A stretch of 64,000 nt of DNA from Gayadomonas joobiniege G7 (GCF_000300815.1 NZ_AMRX01000008.1:248001-312000), one strand, 5' to 3'; positions 1-9,094 are shown, counted from the stretch's first letter. The notes: generated by a model not told the origin, from the sequence alone. Program-made: numbers and translations.

Positions 1-719
1 GAAAACAGCTAGCCATTGAAAATGACTTGCTTCCTTGTGTTGCAGGACAATCGATGCTGACGACCTTTGATTTGCCTGTCGTTTCTCATGTCACCGAAGC
101 AACCCGTTACAACCCATTTGTCGCGCTCGTGCTAAAGCTTGATTATGAACTCATTATACAGACTTGTGCCGAGCTTGAACTCGATAAACCTGCGCGTGAT
201 ATGAAATACAAGGCCATATCTATTCATGATATTGATGCAGGGCTTTGCAATGCGGTGATGCGTCTGCTTGATTTAGAAAAAGAGCCTATCTACCTTGAGA
301 GCTTAGCGCCGTTAATCAAAAAAGAAATCATCACCCGTTTGTTGCTCGGGCCGCATGGCGCTCATTTACGCTATTTAGCATCTTCAGGCTCACCAAGTAC
401 GAAAATATTGAATGTGGTGACATGGATGAAGTCGAACTTGGCGAGCGATGTTGACATCAACGCGTTGGCTGAGCGAGCGCATATGAGTGCGTCCTCCTTT
501 AGACAACATTTTAAGTCGCTAACGGGAACAAGTCCGCTTCAATACATCAAAAACCTCCGCTTGCAAGAAGCAAGAGACAAGATGCTGTTGAACGGTTTAG
601 ATGCAAGCCAAGCAAGTGGGTTGGTAGGTTATGAAAGCGCTTCCCAGTTTAGCCGAGAATACAGTCGCTTGTTTGGGTTTCCGCCTCAGAAAGACATTCA
701 GCGTTTGCGTCAAGCTTGA
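1..719 (+). CDS. AraC-family transcriptional regulator (5' end outside window)
   Basis: A DNA-binding transcription factor; its target is unknown. The reading frame is open back to the first bases of the window (codons reading K-Q-L-A-I-E-N-D precede the first possible TTG at 27), so the gene starts upstream and only about 239 codons are visible. The N-terminal part resembles the AraC_N (type I regulator) ligand-sensing domain. The last about 100 residues are a two-helix-turn-helix AraC domain: the first HTH is around INALAERAHMSASSFRQHFK, then the conserved TGTSPLQYIKNLRLQEAR linker and the second HTH ending in a QFSREYSRLFGFPP-type signature. Regulators of this subgroup often sit beside an oxidoreductase, and a flavodoxin-like gene follows 108 bp downstream on the same strand. 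Family call is secure; regulon is inference. Confidence 0.9.
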   Translation, partial: KQLAIENDLLPCVAGQSMLTTFDLPVVSHVTEATRYNPFVALVLKLDYELIIQTCAELELDKPARDMKYKAISIHDIDAGLCNAVMRLLDLEKEPIYLESLAPLIKKEIITRLLLGPHGAHLRYLASSGSPSTKILNVVTWMKSNLASDVDINALAERAHMSASSFRQHFKSLTGTSPLQYIKNLRLQEARDKMLLNGLDASQASGLVGYESASQFSREYSRLFGFPPQKDIQRLRQA

Positions 720-827
720 GTTTAATGAGGTTAGATTTCTTCAGGCTAGAGCCGTTTATCACTGTTTCTATTTTTAAGTGTACGGCGCTGAGTATTGGAA
801 AAATATTAAATAGAAAGGCAGATCAAT

Positions 828-1469
828 ATGTCAAAGTGGATGATTATTCTCGCGATTTTTAGCGTGGTGGCAATCATTGCAGGTTATCACTACTACAGAA
901 CTCAGACTCACTGGGTTGCTTCGGATGATTACAAAAAGCCAAGTGAAAATCAGGCTCAAACCTTAGTAGTCAGCTATTCAAGAACAGGGAATACAGAAGC
1001 GGCAGCAAAAGAAGCGGCGAAGTTTTTTGATGCTGACCTAATCACCATTCAAGCGCCAGCATATATCAATGATTTAAGCGGCTTAAAACAAGCCTCCGAT
1101 GATGCAATGGCAGAGCTTGAAACTACAGACCTTATCCATGAACCGATTGATTTACAGCAATATGATCTGATTATACTTAGCACCCCTACATGGTGGTTTA
1201 GACCTGCCGTACCTATGTGGGCGTTTGTAAATAGTCAGCAGTTTTATGGAAAGAAAGTCTTCTTGATGATGACTGGCAACAGTCGTTACGAACCAGCAAT
1301 GATTGAGAAATTCGCCGATCGTGTTACTGCACAAAATGGCGAGTACCTAGATATGTTGTTTGTGCAACGTGGTCGAATTTTTTGGCAAAAAAGCAAACAG
1401 GAAGTTAATGCAGAAGTGAGTGATGCGTTATCACAGCTTAACCAGAAATGGGAAGATATTTTGAACTGA
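828..1469 (+). CDS. Flavodoxin-like protein with N-terminal membrane anchor
   Basis: Predicted FMN-binding flavodoxin-fold protein of 213 residues. Residues about 4-20 form a hydrophobic segment (IILAIFSVVAIIAGY) that probably anchors the protein or acts as an uncleaved signal. The phosphate-binding loop follows at residues about 49-57 (SYSRTGNTE), the standard flavodoxin S/T-x-T-G-N-T motif. The segment STPTWWFRPAVPMWAFV at about 118-134 matches the second FMN-contacting loop of the flavodoxin/NADPH-quinone-reductase group. The electron-transfer partner is not identified. The start is supported by AGAAAGGCAG just upstream of the ATG. The gene stands between an AraC regulator and a recombinase, so it is probably accessory. 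Confidence 0.8.
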   Translation: MSKWMIILAIFSVVAIIAGYHYYRTQTHWVASDDYKKPSENQAQTLVVSYSRTGNTEAAAKEAAKFFDADLITIQAPAYINDLSGLKQASDDAMAELETTDLIHEPIDLQQYDLIILSTPTWWFRPAVPMWAFVNSQQFYGKKVFLMMTGNSRYEPAMIEKFADRVTAQNGEYLDMLFVQRGRIFWQKSKQEVNAEVSDALSQLNQKWEDILN

Positions 1470-1491
1470 GAGTATTAGGCCACATGAGGTT

Positions 1492-2094
1492 ATGGCGATG
1501 GCACATCAGAATTGCTCGCAAAAAACAGGAGTTAAGAAACCGTTTAGGTTAGAGGAGATCTGGCGAATCAGAACTCGGCTTGAACTCAGTGATAATTTGA
1601 TGGAGTTAGCTCTACTCAACCTCGCAATTGATAGTAAGCTACGTTCAAACGACCTTTTGTCATTAAAGGTGTCGGATGTTTCATCAAATTTTCTGGTTTT
1701 CAATCGTGTCCAGTACGTCCAGAAGAAGACTGGCAATGACGTTCAGTTTGAAATCACTCAGAGAACTCAACAAACCTTGAGTCATTGGATTAAAGATCAA
1801 AACCTCCAACCAACCGACTACTTATACCCGAGCCCCCGAAGATCAAACCAACCCTTAAGTTACTCATACTACAGAAAAATAATTCGGAGTTGGGCTCTTG
1901 CGCTAGGGCATTACCCTGACCTCTATGGCACTCATTCATTACGCCGAACTAAAGCTACATTGATCTATCAGAAGACCAAAAACATTCGAGCAATTCAACT
2001 TTTACTTGGACACACCAAAATCGAAAATACCATCAAGTATTTGGGTGTTGAGTTGGAGGATGCTCTCCGATTATCCGAAGACATTGAGAGTTGA
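1492..2094 (+). CDS. Tyrosine recombinase/phage-type integrase, short form
   Basis: Catalytic-domain tyrosine recombinase of 200 residues. The R-H-x-x-R-H-Y set is visible: the first Arg in KLRSNDLLSLKVSDV (about 52), the His and Arg in THSLRRTKA (about 147-151), the His in LLGHTKIENTIKYLG, and the nucleophilic Tyr in the same stretch (about 183). It lacks the N-terminal SAM-like core-binding domain of typical 300-400 residue phage integrases. Such single-domain recombinases occur as orphan genes in gammaproteobacterial accessory DNA. It ends 24 bp before the target-site duplication of an IS66 element, so the insertion did not interrupt it. Its substrate site is unknown; the catalytic residues suggest it is active. 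Confidence 0.85.
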   Translation: MAMAHQNCSQKTGVKKPFRLEEIWRIRTRLELSDNLMELALLNLAIDSKLRSNDLLSLKVSDVSSNFLVFNRVQYVQKKTGNDVQFEITQRTQQTLSHWIKDQNLQPTDYLYPSPRRSNQPLSYSYYRKIIRSWALALGHYPDLYGTHSLRRTKATLIYQKTKNIRAIQLLLGHTKIENTIKYLGVELEDALRLSEDIES

Positions 2095-2110
2095 TTGATA
2101 AGGTTTAATT

Positions 2111-2118
2111 ATCAAATG
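2111..2118. repeat. Left copy of IS66 8-bp target-site duplication
   Basis: ATCAAATG directly abuts the left inverted repeat of the IS66 element and is repeated exactly at 4474-4481 beyond the right inverted repeat. Removing the element and one copy reconstructs the pre-insertion sequence, a short spacer downstream of the recombinase gene. Confidence 0.95.
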
Positions 2119-2139
2119 GTAAGCTCGGCTAAACCACAC

Positions 2140-3651
2140 CTAGCGTTTGATATTCCAAGGTAGTAAATCATGGATTTGGCAATCCGGTTTGCAGATTTGG
2201 GTTAAACAATCGCTAATATAATCGTAAGGTATTAATCCATTGGCCTTTGCAGTTTCCACTATGCTGTAGAGCATTGCACTGGCGTTAGCCCCTTTAGCTG
2301 TTTGGCTAAAGAGCCAATTTTTGCGACCAACCACAAAGGGCTTTATCGCTCGCTCTGCGCGATTGTTGTCTATGGATAAATGTCCATCATCACGATACTG
2401 AATTAATTTATCCCATTGATTTAAACTGTAGCCAATTGCTTCCCCTAATTTGGATTTTGGTAAGGTATTGAGTAATGACTTTTCCAGCCAGCTTTTATAT
2501 TGCTCAATGAGTGGAGCCGATTCTTTTTGTCTGACTGCCTGTTTTTCTGCCGCTGTTTTATCTTTGATTCTGGTCTCAACCCGATATAGCTTTTGAATAT
2601 GATTGAGCGCCCAGTTCGCTTTTCCCGTTTTACCTTTAGGCTGAGCTTTTTCCGCTTCAATGAACTTACGTCTGGCATGTGCCCAGCAGCCTGCCAGTTT
2701 GGCTTTGGTTTGTTCATAACCTTGATAGCCATCTACTTGCAGGTAGCCAGAGTAGTCCTGTAAAAAATTAACCGGACAACTGCCACTGCGACTGGCTTGA
2801 TATTCATATAGTACGATATTTTTAAATGGGTTATTTTCAACAGGCGTGTCTATGCCTGTGCAATAAAGCCACATGTAGGATTTGATTTTGTCATCACTCA
2901 CTACATTCACAGTGGTTTCATCTGCTTGAATCACGCTTTGTTCCAGTAAGAATTGATGCAATCTGTCATGCAGCGGTTTAAATAAACTGGCACATTTTAT
3001 TATCCAATCAGACATGGTTTGCCGACTGATTTCTATACCATGTTGTTTAAACATGGTTTCTTGCCGGTAAAGTGGCAAGGCATATTGATATTTACTGGTG
3101 ATGATTTGGCTTAATAAACTCGGTGTCGCAATGCCTTTTGAAATTGGACTCGCTGGCATCGGGGCTTGTTTGATTCTGACTTGCGCAGCGTGATTTTCAC
3201 AAGCTCGGCAACTGTATTTTGGCCGAATATGCTCAATGACTTTGATTTGCGCCGGAATAAACTCGAGCTTTTCCGATTTGTCTTCGCCCATTTTATGCAG
3301 CTCGTCACCACAACAGTCACAGCTTTTATTTTCAATGTCGTGAACAATGACTTCACGTGGCAAATCAGCCGGTAACGCAGTACGTTTGGCTTTTTTTCGA
3401 GTATAAGTCACGGTTTGGGGTTCTGATTCAGAAACTGGCGCTAACTCTGCAACCTCTTCAGCTTCGTTAAATAAGTCACCTTGCGCTGGGTGGCCCTCAG
3501 CCGATTGGCCGAATTGCTTTTGTTGAGCCAAACGAAATTGCTCAAGTAAACGTTGGTTTTCTTGAGTGAGTGACACATTTAATTGCTGCGCTTGGTTAAG
3601 TTTATCTTCCAGTTCAGCAATACGCTTTAAGAGTTTTTCTTGCTCATTCAT
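2140..3651 (-). CDS. tnpC: IS66 transposase TnpC
   Basis: The 503-residue DDE transposase of the IS66 element. Order of domains: an N-terminal coiled coil (about 1-50, Leu/Gln rich), a zinc-binding segment with paired cysteines (CDCCGDELH about 109-117, then CRACENH), then the catalytic core. Catalytic acidic residues are in QADETTVNVV (about 242), YLQVDGYQGYEQ (about 307) and NNRAERAIKPFVVGRKNW (about 430). Full length for the family and no frameshift. It is the last of the three genes in transcription order, 76 bp after tnpB. The stop codon lies directly inside the left inverted repeat. Confidence 0.97.
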   Translation of the reverse strand: MNEQEKLLKRIAELEDKLNQAQQLNVSLTQENQRLLEQFRLAQQKQFGQSAEGHPAQGDLFNEAEEVAELAPVSESEPQTVTYTRKKAKRTALPADLPREVIVHDIENKSCDCCGDELHKMGEDKSEKLEFIPAQIKVIEHIRPKYSCRACENHAAQVRIKQAPMPASPISKGIATPSLLSQIITSKYQYALPLYRQETMFKQHGIEISRQTMSDWIIKCASLFKPLHDRLHQFLLEQSVIQADETTVNVVSDDKIKSYMWLYCTGIDTPVENNPFKNIVLYEYQASRSGSCPVNFLQDYSGYLQVDGYQGYEQTKAKLAGCWAHARRKFIEAEKAQPKGKTGKANWALNHIQKLYRVETRIKDKTAAEKQAVRQKESAPLIEQYKSWLEKSLLNTLPKSKLGEAIGYSLNQWDKLIQYRDDGHLSIDNNRAERAIKPFVVGRKNWLFSQTAKGANASAMLYSIVETAKANGLIPYDYISDCLTQICKPDCQIHDLLPWNIKR

Positions 3652-3727
3652 AAAGCTATTTTACCTTGCAACTAGCTGATTATCTGCACATTATTTAGAC
3701 TAAAAGCTGATCAGGTATGATCTAACG

Positions 3728-4078
3728 TTATAAGCTCAAGCTTGATAAAGTCAGCGGTTTATGACCCACAATATCAAAGCCGTCCAGTAGCCAATTGAGT
3801 TGTTGCTGTGACAAAACAAGCTTGTTTTTATGCTCTGCATTCGGCCATTTGAATTTGTCTTTTTCGAGCTTTTTATACCAGAGTGCAAAACCGGTTTTAT
3901 CCCAATACAAGATTTTGAGTTTATCTTTACCTTTATTGCAGAAAATAAACACGGCACCAGACATCACGTTTAAATTCATTTCAGCAACGACGATATTCGC
4001 AAGGCCATTAATGGATTTTCGAAAATCAACGACTGGACGGTGCAGGTAAATAGCACCGGGTTCAACAAACATCTTCAT
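3728..4078 (-). CDS. tnpB: IS66 accessory protein TnpB (Orf2)
   Basis: A 116-residue protein of the IS66 Orf2 family, required with TnpA and TnpC for transposition although its biochemical role is not settled. The family hallmark near the N terminus is present: IYLHRPVVDFRKSINGLANIV, followed by the AVFIFCNKGKDKLKILYWDKTGFALWYKKLE core. It overlaps the end of tnpA by 4 bases (stop/start overlap), implying translational coupling, and precedes tnpC. Confidence 0.96.
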   Translation of the reverse strand: MKMFVEPGAIYLHRPVVDFRKSINGLANIVVAEMNLNVMSGAVFIFCNKGKDKLKILYWDKTGFALWYKKLEKDKFKWPNAEHKNKLVLSQQQLNWLLDGFDIVGHKPLTLSSLSL

Positions 4079-4392
4079 GTGTTAACAGCCTGCATCAACT
4101 GACCGAGCCATTGTGCGTTAATATTTTCAGGCAGGTGCAATTGAGCTTCACCCATGGTTAGAATCAGCATATCTCCGGAAGGTCGCTGAACCTCTGTTGC
4201 CAGCGTGGTGACTTGAACAAAAGCAGATTCATGCTGATGATTTAATAAACCATCCCGCTTAAAATCACTGCGTCTGGCATAAAAGTTTTGAACATTGATC
4301 CGGTGCTGGCGGGCAAATTCAGCAACGGATAAGTCACTGTTTTGTTGTTCCTGAATCAGTTCAAACCATTGTTCACGAGTACGTCGTGGCAT
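4075..4392 (-). CDS. tnpA: IS66 accessory protein TnpA (Orf1)
   Basis: A 105-residue protein at the promoter-proximal end of the IS66 operon. The N-terminal half is a helix-turn-helix (REQWFELIQEQQNSDLSVAEFARQHRI), typical of IS66 Orf1/IS3-OrfA-like DNA-binding proteins. It overlaps tnpB by 4 bases. It starts 60 bp inside the right inverted repeat, which leaves room for the element's own promoter. Confidence 0.93.
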   Translation of the reverse strand: MPRRTREQWFELIQEQQNSDLSVAEFARQHRINVQNFYARRSDFKRDGLLNHQHESAFVQVTTLATEVQRPSGDMLILTMGEAQLHLPENINAQWLGQLMQAVNT

Positions 4393-4473
4393 ATCTAATC
4401 TCCAAAATAAATTGAGTGATTAGATTAGTTGGATTGTAAATTGATTCAAATGTGTGGTTTAACCGACGCTTAC

Positions 4474-4481
4474 ATCAAATG
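4474..4481. repeat. Right copy of IS66 8-bp target-site duplication
   Basis: ATCAAATG abuts the right inverted repeat and is identical to the copy at 2111-2118. The flanking DNA continues into a decayed IS110-like fragment, so the IS66 element landed next to an older mobile-element scar. Confidence 0.95.
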
Positions 4482-4579
4482 GTAGTAAATTGGAGTTTTT
4501 ACTCTAGCACGTTTCTGTCCAAAAATGAGTTAGCTCTACTGTCTGCTTCTCGCTCATTTTCGAAATTGCGCAGCTAGAC

Positions 4580-4740
4580 CTATTGAGTAATAGTACCTAA
4601 TATCTTGTGCGTGCCAGAAGTGATCTTGTCCGGTGATGCTTTGATTTCTTTGGGTAGGACTTTATTGCCATTTTGGTCTAAAATGCAGACATATAAAGAA
4701 CGGGAGTGTAGATCTATTCCACAGTAATAGGGATGGATGT
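4580..4740 (-). pseudogene. IS110-family transposase N-terminal fragment
   Basis: Translating the minus strand from about 4740 gives ...HPYYCGIDLHSRSLYVCIL DQNGNKVLPKEIKAS..., ending at a TAG at 4580-4582. This matches the N terminus of IS110/IS1111 transposases, whose first catalytic Asp lies in the YYCGIDLHSR motif. Only about 50 codons remain, no start codon is in place, and the rest of the about 340-residue protein is missing. It is a relic between the IS66 element and the next gene and is not expected to make a product. Confidence 0.8.
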
Positions 4741-4789
4741 TATTGTAATAATATCAGTGAGTGAGGCATTCTGCTTTCAGGGAAGTTTC

Positions 4790-5302
4790 GTGAAATATTT
4801 AATTTTACTTTTAATATCAATACTATCATTCGCGGCTAAATCAAATCCGGTTGGTGATTGTCAGGGCACACCTAACGAAGCTGTAACAGCGTTACCTTCG
4901 CCTCTAGATAATTGGGGACAAATTGTCTGCACACCTTACGGGCACATCATTTCCAATAAGCGGGGTTATATTTGGTCAAATGTTGGTGCATATAACCCAG
5001 TGATGATTCCATCACAAATGGTTCGCACAAGCCCCAAAAGCATTGGAAATAGTTCATATTTCACATCAATCGAAATGAATTTATTGCAAGACGAAGAAGC
5101 AGCTTCGTCGATTAAATTATTTGAAACCGGGTTTGATAAATCGCCCAATACGCCAAAGGTTTATGCTCTGCGTGTTAAATCTGTATCAGGTAAAGAATTA
5201 AGCTTTAAGTTTTTTGATTTCGGCGATTCTCAATGGGGTATGTGGTGTAATGAATCATGTGATCCCAATTCAAAGTTTATGATTTTGAATATGGCTAAGT
5301 AA
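4790..5302 (+). CDS. Hypothetical exported protein
   Basis: Unrecognised 170-residue protein. The frame is open from ATG 4733, but the GTG at 4790 is preferred: it follows CAGGGAAG and begins a clear signal peptide (VKYLILLLISILSFAAKS). The mature part is about 150 residues with four cysteines (near DCQG, IVCTPY and the C-terminal MWCNESCDPNSK), suggesting disulfides in the periplasm. The region upstream is mobile-element debris and no operon partner is present. No catalytic motif is visible; no function is proposed. Confidence 0.65.
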   Translation: MKYLILLLISILSFAAKSNPVGDCQGTPNEAVTALPSPLDNWGQIVCTPYGHIISNKRGYIWSNVGAYNPVMIPSQMVRTSPKSIGNSSYFTSIEMNLLQDEEAASSIKLFETGFDKSPNTPKVYALRVKSVSGKELSFKFFDFGDSQWGMWCNESCDPNSKFMILNMAK

Positions 5303-5388
5303 AAGCCAAATCGGTTAGCCGAGGGCGAGATTATCTGCAGTTGTATTAGACTACGACAAACAATATGTATTTTTAAAATCCTCCGCAA

Positions 5389-5408
5389 ACTGCACCTCCT
5401 TGTGCAGT
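5389..5408. terminator. Weak hairpin between convergent genes
   Basis: ACTGCAC and GTGCAGT (5389-5395 and 5402-5408) form a 7-bp perfect stem with a 6-base loop between the ends of two convergent genes. No strong T-run follows on either strand, so termination is tentative. Confidence 0.4.
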
Positions 5409-5433
5409 GTTCTTGTAACAGTATTTTTTAATG

Positions 5434-8400
5434 TTAAAAAGTGGCTCGAACACCTAAGCGGTAGATGGTTCCTGTACTCCACTCGCGAATGGTTCTTGAT
5501 TTATTTGCGTCTCCATCCAAGGCATTCCCTTCGCTTTGAAAATTGCTATCCGAAAGGTTGGTGTAATATTGACGATAGGTGCGTTTATTAAGATTGACCG
5601 CATTAAAAGTTAATGTGATCGCGTCGGTTAATTGATAATTAGCCGATAAATCTAATTGACCACCGCCTTCGTTCCAAAGCGCTCCAGATTCAAACGAACG
5701 ACGCGCGAGCGAGTCAGTTCGGTAGTTATATGCTAAGCGTATTAGGTTGCCGTTTCTTTCCCAGAACGTAGACATGTTATATGTGTGCTTTGAAATGTTT
5801 TCCATCGGCATCGCAGCAAACACAGTATTTAAAGCACCCACTTCTTCATCAGTAATAGAGTCTGAATAAGTGTAGTTAATGGCTGTACCTAAGCCTGAGA
5901 ATAATCCAGGTAAAAAGCTAAAGTTTTGGTTATATCCAATTTCTACCCCTTTGTTGGTACCACCTGAACCATTACGGATCGCCGAGATTAAAATGGTATC
6001 ACAGTATTTTGATGCTTCGCTGGTAACAGATTGCCACTGGTGTCTATGGTCCACCAAACAATTTATTCCTTGCGCTTGCGCAGCTTCATATTCCAGGCTT
6101 TCGCCATTCGGCTTTTCTATTAAGATATCCTGAATTGGATCAAGGGTTTGTAGCTCTTCATCTGAGATACCCCGTAAATCCTCCCAATGGCCATTAATAG
6201 AGGCATTTTCTTCAAAGTTGCTCATGTCTTTATAAAAGAGTGCGGCCGACAAGGCACCACCATCACCAAAGTACCATTCATAAGATAGATCATAGTTTAT
6301 TGATTCAAGCGGCTCTAGATATGGGTTGCTTACAGTCCCATTGGAGTTACCGCCACCCCAGACAAATTCGCGCATAGTATAACTGGGTTTTAACGAGTCT
6401 ATTTTGGGTCTGGCCATGGTTTTAGAGGTCGCAAAACGAATAACCATATCGTCATTGAGCTGGTAATTAAGTGTTAAACTCGGCAGGTATAGCTCCGTTG
6501 TATTACGAGCCTTTGACGCAAATTGAGCGGGATCTTCTGGGGTTGAACCATCTACATATCGAGCTCGGCGATCAGGCGTTAGATCATAGTCGGCGTCATA
6601 ACAGCTTTGTCCTGAGATAGGGCCCCAAACACCGTTTGCATCGAATCCACCAGCAGGATTGGCAATTTGATCGCCGTCTGAATTTGTTGTAAATAACTGT
6701 TCATCGGTACACGCTGGCAAGCTGCTATCTTCTGCAATTTTGATCAGCTCTCTATCCATAACTGCGGTATTTTGAAAGTCGACTGAGGAGTATCCCAAAC
6801 TTTCAACTTCAGTTTTAACATAGCGGATACCTAAATTACCGGTTAAATCATCATCCAAAAAGGCAAAGTTAGCTTTTAAATAAGCTGCACTATTTGTTAA
6901 TGAAATGTCTCTGTCATTCGCTAAGTTGGGTATTAGTCGAACGTTTTCACTGTTAGCAAATAATAAATCAAATGCTTTACGTGCATTTATCGTCCACCAG
7001 CCGTCGGTATTTGCAGTGCGTTGGTAGCCAAGCTCTGCTAAAAAATTATCGCCATGTGGTGTTAAGCCATCGGTTACTTGCGAAAGTCTAACGGAGTCGA
7101 TTGCCTGACCTAAAGTTTCTTGCCCATCAGGGTTTGGGATGCCTTCAAACCAGTATTCTTGGTTAAACACAGATTTATCACGGGTTTGATATTTAGCACC
7201 AAACTCTAATTTGGTGATTGGTCCCATAAACACATCATAATCAAAGTCGATATAGAGTGCTTTTTGTTTGTCTCGCATTATGCGGTCGCGTGACACGGCT
7301 TGTTGCAAATGGATGGCATTCAGATCGTCTGGGTTATAGCCAGTGGTGACAACATTATCATCTGGATCTTCACCCGCGGCACCCGTTTGGTTGGGGCCAA
7401 AATCAACAATGCCTTCACCAGTCACAATATAACATTGGCCCGAAGTACAATCGTACCCAGTTGGCTCTATTACATCAGGGTCTACGGCTATTAACAAATC
7501 GTTAGCGACATGGGCGTAATTATTAGAGTTTAAGTAGCTGTAATAGTCATCATCTGCAGTGGTTTTTGAATATCCTAAACGCAGATCCATGCGCAGGGCA
7601 TCGGTAAAATAATGTTTTACGTCTAGGCTAAAAATTCGGTTATCGGTTTCAACGCCAGATTGAAGGCGATCCGTTCGACCTCGAGCCGTTCTATCTAGTT
7701 TTTTTACAAACATTTGCTTGCTGGCATCGTAAACTAACCAAGGATCATCGGGATCTAAAATTTGCTCCATATCTTTATCTAAAAATGCATCGGTTGAGCC
7801 AAGCGATGCGATTGTATTGTCGTCTGTGACTCTATACTGATCAGACATGGTAGCATCTAAACTAATTTCTGTGCTATCGGACAGCGCCCATTGTAAAACT
7901 GAGGTAAAGCCTTTGCGCTCCATCTCATTTTGAAATAATTTAAAGCCGCTTCTAGAGTTAACATAACCCGTGACTGGCCCTGTTAGTTCGCCTGTATTTG
8001 CATCAATGGCGTTATCGGCACTAAAAACATTGAGCCGATCAGTAAAAAACATGTCTTTGCGTTGTGCTTGGGTTTCGGTAAATGCGGTAATGTAGACTCC
8101 CAGACTGTCATTTAAAAACTTGCTGGAAAACGAACCAGACAGTTTATAATCATTCTCTTCGGCAAAATCATCGTATCTAGCTTGGGCCTCCAAAACCCGT
8201 CTGTCCTCTTTTGCATTTAACGGACGAAATGTTTTTAAAACAATGTTTGCGCCTAAGCTGCCTTCATCCTGATCGGCTGCTGCGGTTTTTATCACTTCAA
8301 TAGAGTTTAAAATATCTGACGAAAAGGCACTCAAATCAACTGCTTGGTTTTCGGTACTGCTGGTTAAAATAATTCCATTTAATGAGATGTTATTTAAGTT

Positions 8401-8724
8401 GGGGCCCGCGCCGCGCACAGTTACTGTAGTGCCATCACCTTCGCCGGCACCACCGCCGCGTTGAATAGATACCCCAGTGATCCTTTGCAGTGCTTCACCT
8501 ATGTCTTGGTCGGCTGATTTACCAATATCTTCAGCAAAAATAGAATCACTAATAGAGTCGTTTAAACGTTTATTGCTCAGCGAGCGCGCTAAGCTGCCTT
8601 TAAACCCTTTTACTTCGATAATTTCCACATCTGAATCTTGCTCTGCAGAAATAACATGAGGTGAACTAAATAACGCAGAGGTTATGGCAAGACTAATTGA
8701 GGTTCTACGTGCTATTTTTAACAT
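5434..8724 (-). CDS. TonB-dependent receptor, large carbohydrate-type
   Basis: Outer-membrane TonB-gated importer of 1096 residues. A signal peptide ends near VISA (about 27). It is followed by a TonB-box-like segment (VEIIEVKGFKGSLARSLSNKR) and a plug domain with the pattern SIFAEDIGKSADQDIGEALQRITGVSIQR, characteristic of the large receptor family common in Xanthomonadales, Caulobacterales and Alteromonadales (TIGR01782-like). The C terminus ends in an aromatic residue (GVRATF), as expected for a beta-barrel. It is divergent from the GH42-like lipoprotein at 9095 across a 370-bp gap, so the two probably share a regulated region and substrate. The ligand is inferred to be an algal oligosaccharide, not shown. 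Confidence 0.93.
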   Translation of the reverse strand: MLKIARRTSISLAITSALFSSPHVISAEQDSDVEIIEVKGFKGSLARSLSNKRLNDSISDSIFAEDIGKSADQDIGEALQRITGVSIQRGGGAGEGDGTTVTVRGAGPNLNNISLNGIILTSSTENQAVDLSAFSSDILNSIEVIKTAAADQDEGSLGANIVLKTFRPLNAKEDRRVLEAQARYDDFAEENDYKLSGSFSSKFLNDSLGVYITAFTETQAQRKDMFFTDRLNVFSADNAIDANTGELTGPVTGYVNSRSGFKLFQNEMERKGFTSVLQWALSDSTEISLDATMSDQYRVTDDNTIASLGSTDAFLDKDMEQILDPDDPWLVYDASKQMFVKKLDRTARGRTDRLQSGVETDNRIFSLDVKHYFTDALRMDLRLGYSKTTADDDYYSYLNSNNYAHVANDLLIAVDPDVIEPTGYDCTSGQCYIVTGEGIVDFGPNQTGAAGEDPDDNVVTTGYNPDDLNAIHLQQAVSRDRIMRDKQKALYIDFDYDVFMGPITKLEFGAKYQTRDKSVFNQEYWFEGIPNPDGQETLGQAIDSVRLSQVTDGLTPHGDNFLAELGYQRTANTDGWWTINARKAFDLLFANSENVRLIPNLANDRDISLTNSAAYLKANFAFLDDDLTGNLGIRYVKTEVESLGYSSVDFQNTAVMDRELIKIAEDSSLPACTDEQLFTTNSDGDQIANPAGGFDANGVWGPISGQSCYDADYDLTPDRRARYVDGSTPEDPAQFASKARNTTELYLPSLTLNYQLNDDMVIRFATSKTMARPKIDSLKPSYTMREFVWGGGNSNGTVSNPYLEPLESINYDLSYEWYFGDGGALSAALFYKDMSNFEENASINGHWEDLRGISDEELQTLDPIQDILIEKPNGESLEYEAAQAQGINCLVDHRHQWQSVTSEASKYCDTILISAIRNGSGGTNKGVEIGYNQNFSFLPGLFSGLGTAINYTYSDSITDEEVGALNTVFAAMPMENISKHTYNMSTFWERNGNLIRLAYNYRTDSLARRSFESGALWNEGGGQLDLSANYQLTDAITLTFNAVNLNKRTYRQYYTNLSDSNFQSEGNALDGDANKSRTIREWSTGTIYRLGVRATF

Positions 8725-9094
8725 CCTGATTCCTTATTGTGTGTGATATTACGTCTTTGTGTGAATCACATGTAAAATAGATCCATTATATTTAAATGTA
8801 AAGGGGTTTGTTAATTTAATTTATCGTTTGTTTAATTATTTAATATGTTCTGTGATTATTATGAACGGCAGATGTCGGTTTTATCCCTTAGTGGGTTTGA
8901 TGACTAATTAAGATAAAGGTATAAGACACAGTTTAAGGGAGCAAACAAAGCTGATTTAAGTCAGTGTGGAATAAAAGAAAAGCCAAATGTTAATTTTACT
9001 TTAAATAAATAGTTGTAGTTTTATTTAGAATCAAACATAATATGTTTATAAATGTATTAATTAAAATCAGCCCAGACATATTCGGAGCTTAATC
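8725..9094. other. 370-bp divergent intergenic region, AT-rich
   Basis: Holds the promoters of the receptor (minus) and the GH42-like lipoprotein (plus). It is strongly AT-rich and contains a short symmetric TGTGAATCACA near 8759-8769 close to the receptor start. That spacing does not fit a standard CRP site. A GGAG ribosome-binding site precedes the ATG at 9095. No small gene or RNA was recognised here. Confidence 0.5.

Larger units (their letters stand above)
2119..4473 (-). mobile_element. Complete IS66-family insertion sequence
   Basis: A 2355-bp element carrying the three IS66 genes on the minus strand. Read from outside inward, the left end (2119-2139) is GTAAGC.TCGGCTAAACCACAC and the right end, reverse-complemented (4452-4473), is GTAAGCGTCGGTTAAACCACAC; they differ by one indel and one substitution. 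The element is flanked directly by an 8-bp duplication, ATCAAATG, at 2111-2118 and 4474-4481. IS66 elements are known to make 8-bp duplications. Intact genes, near-identical ends and an unmutated duplication point to recent insertion and a probably functional element. Confidence 0.96.

Noticed and set aside
4529-4542. 14-bp identity (GAGTTAGCTCTACT) with 1604-1617 in the recombinase gene, as a possible att pair
   Set aside because: Several chance 14-mer matches are expected in 64 kb, and neither copy sits at a mobile-element boundary.
8755-8775. CRP site upstream of the first receptor
   Set aside because: The symmetric TGTGAATCACA has a 1-bp centre, while CRP needs TGTGA and TCACA separated by 6 bp.
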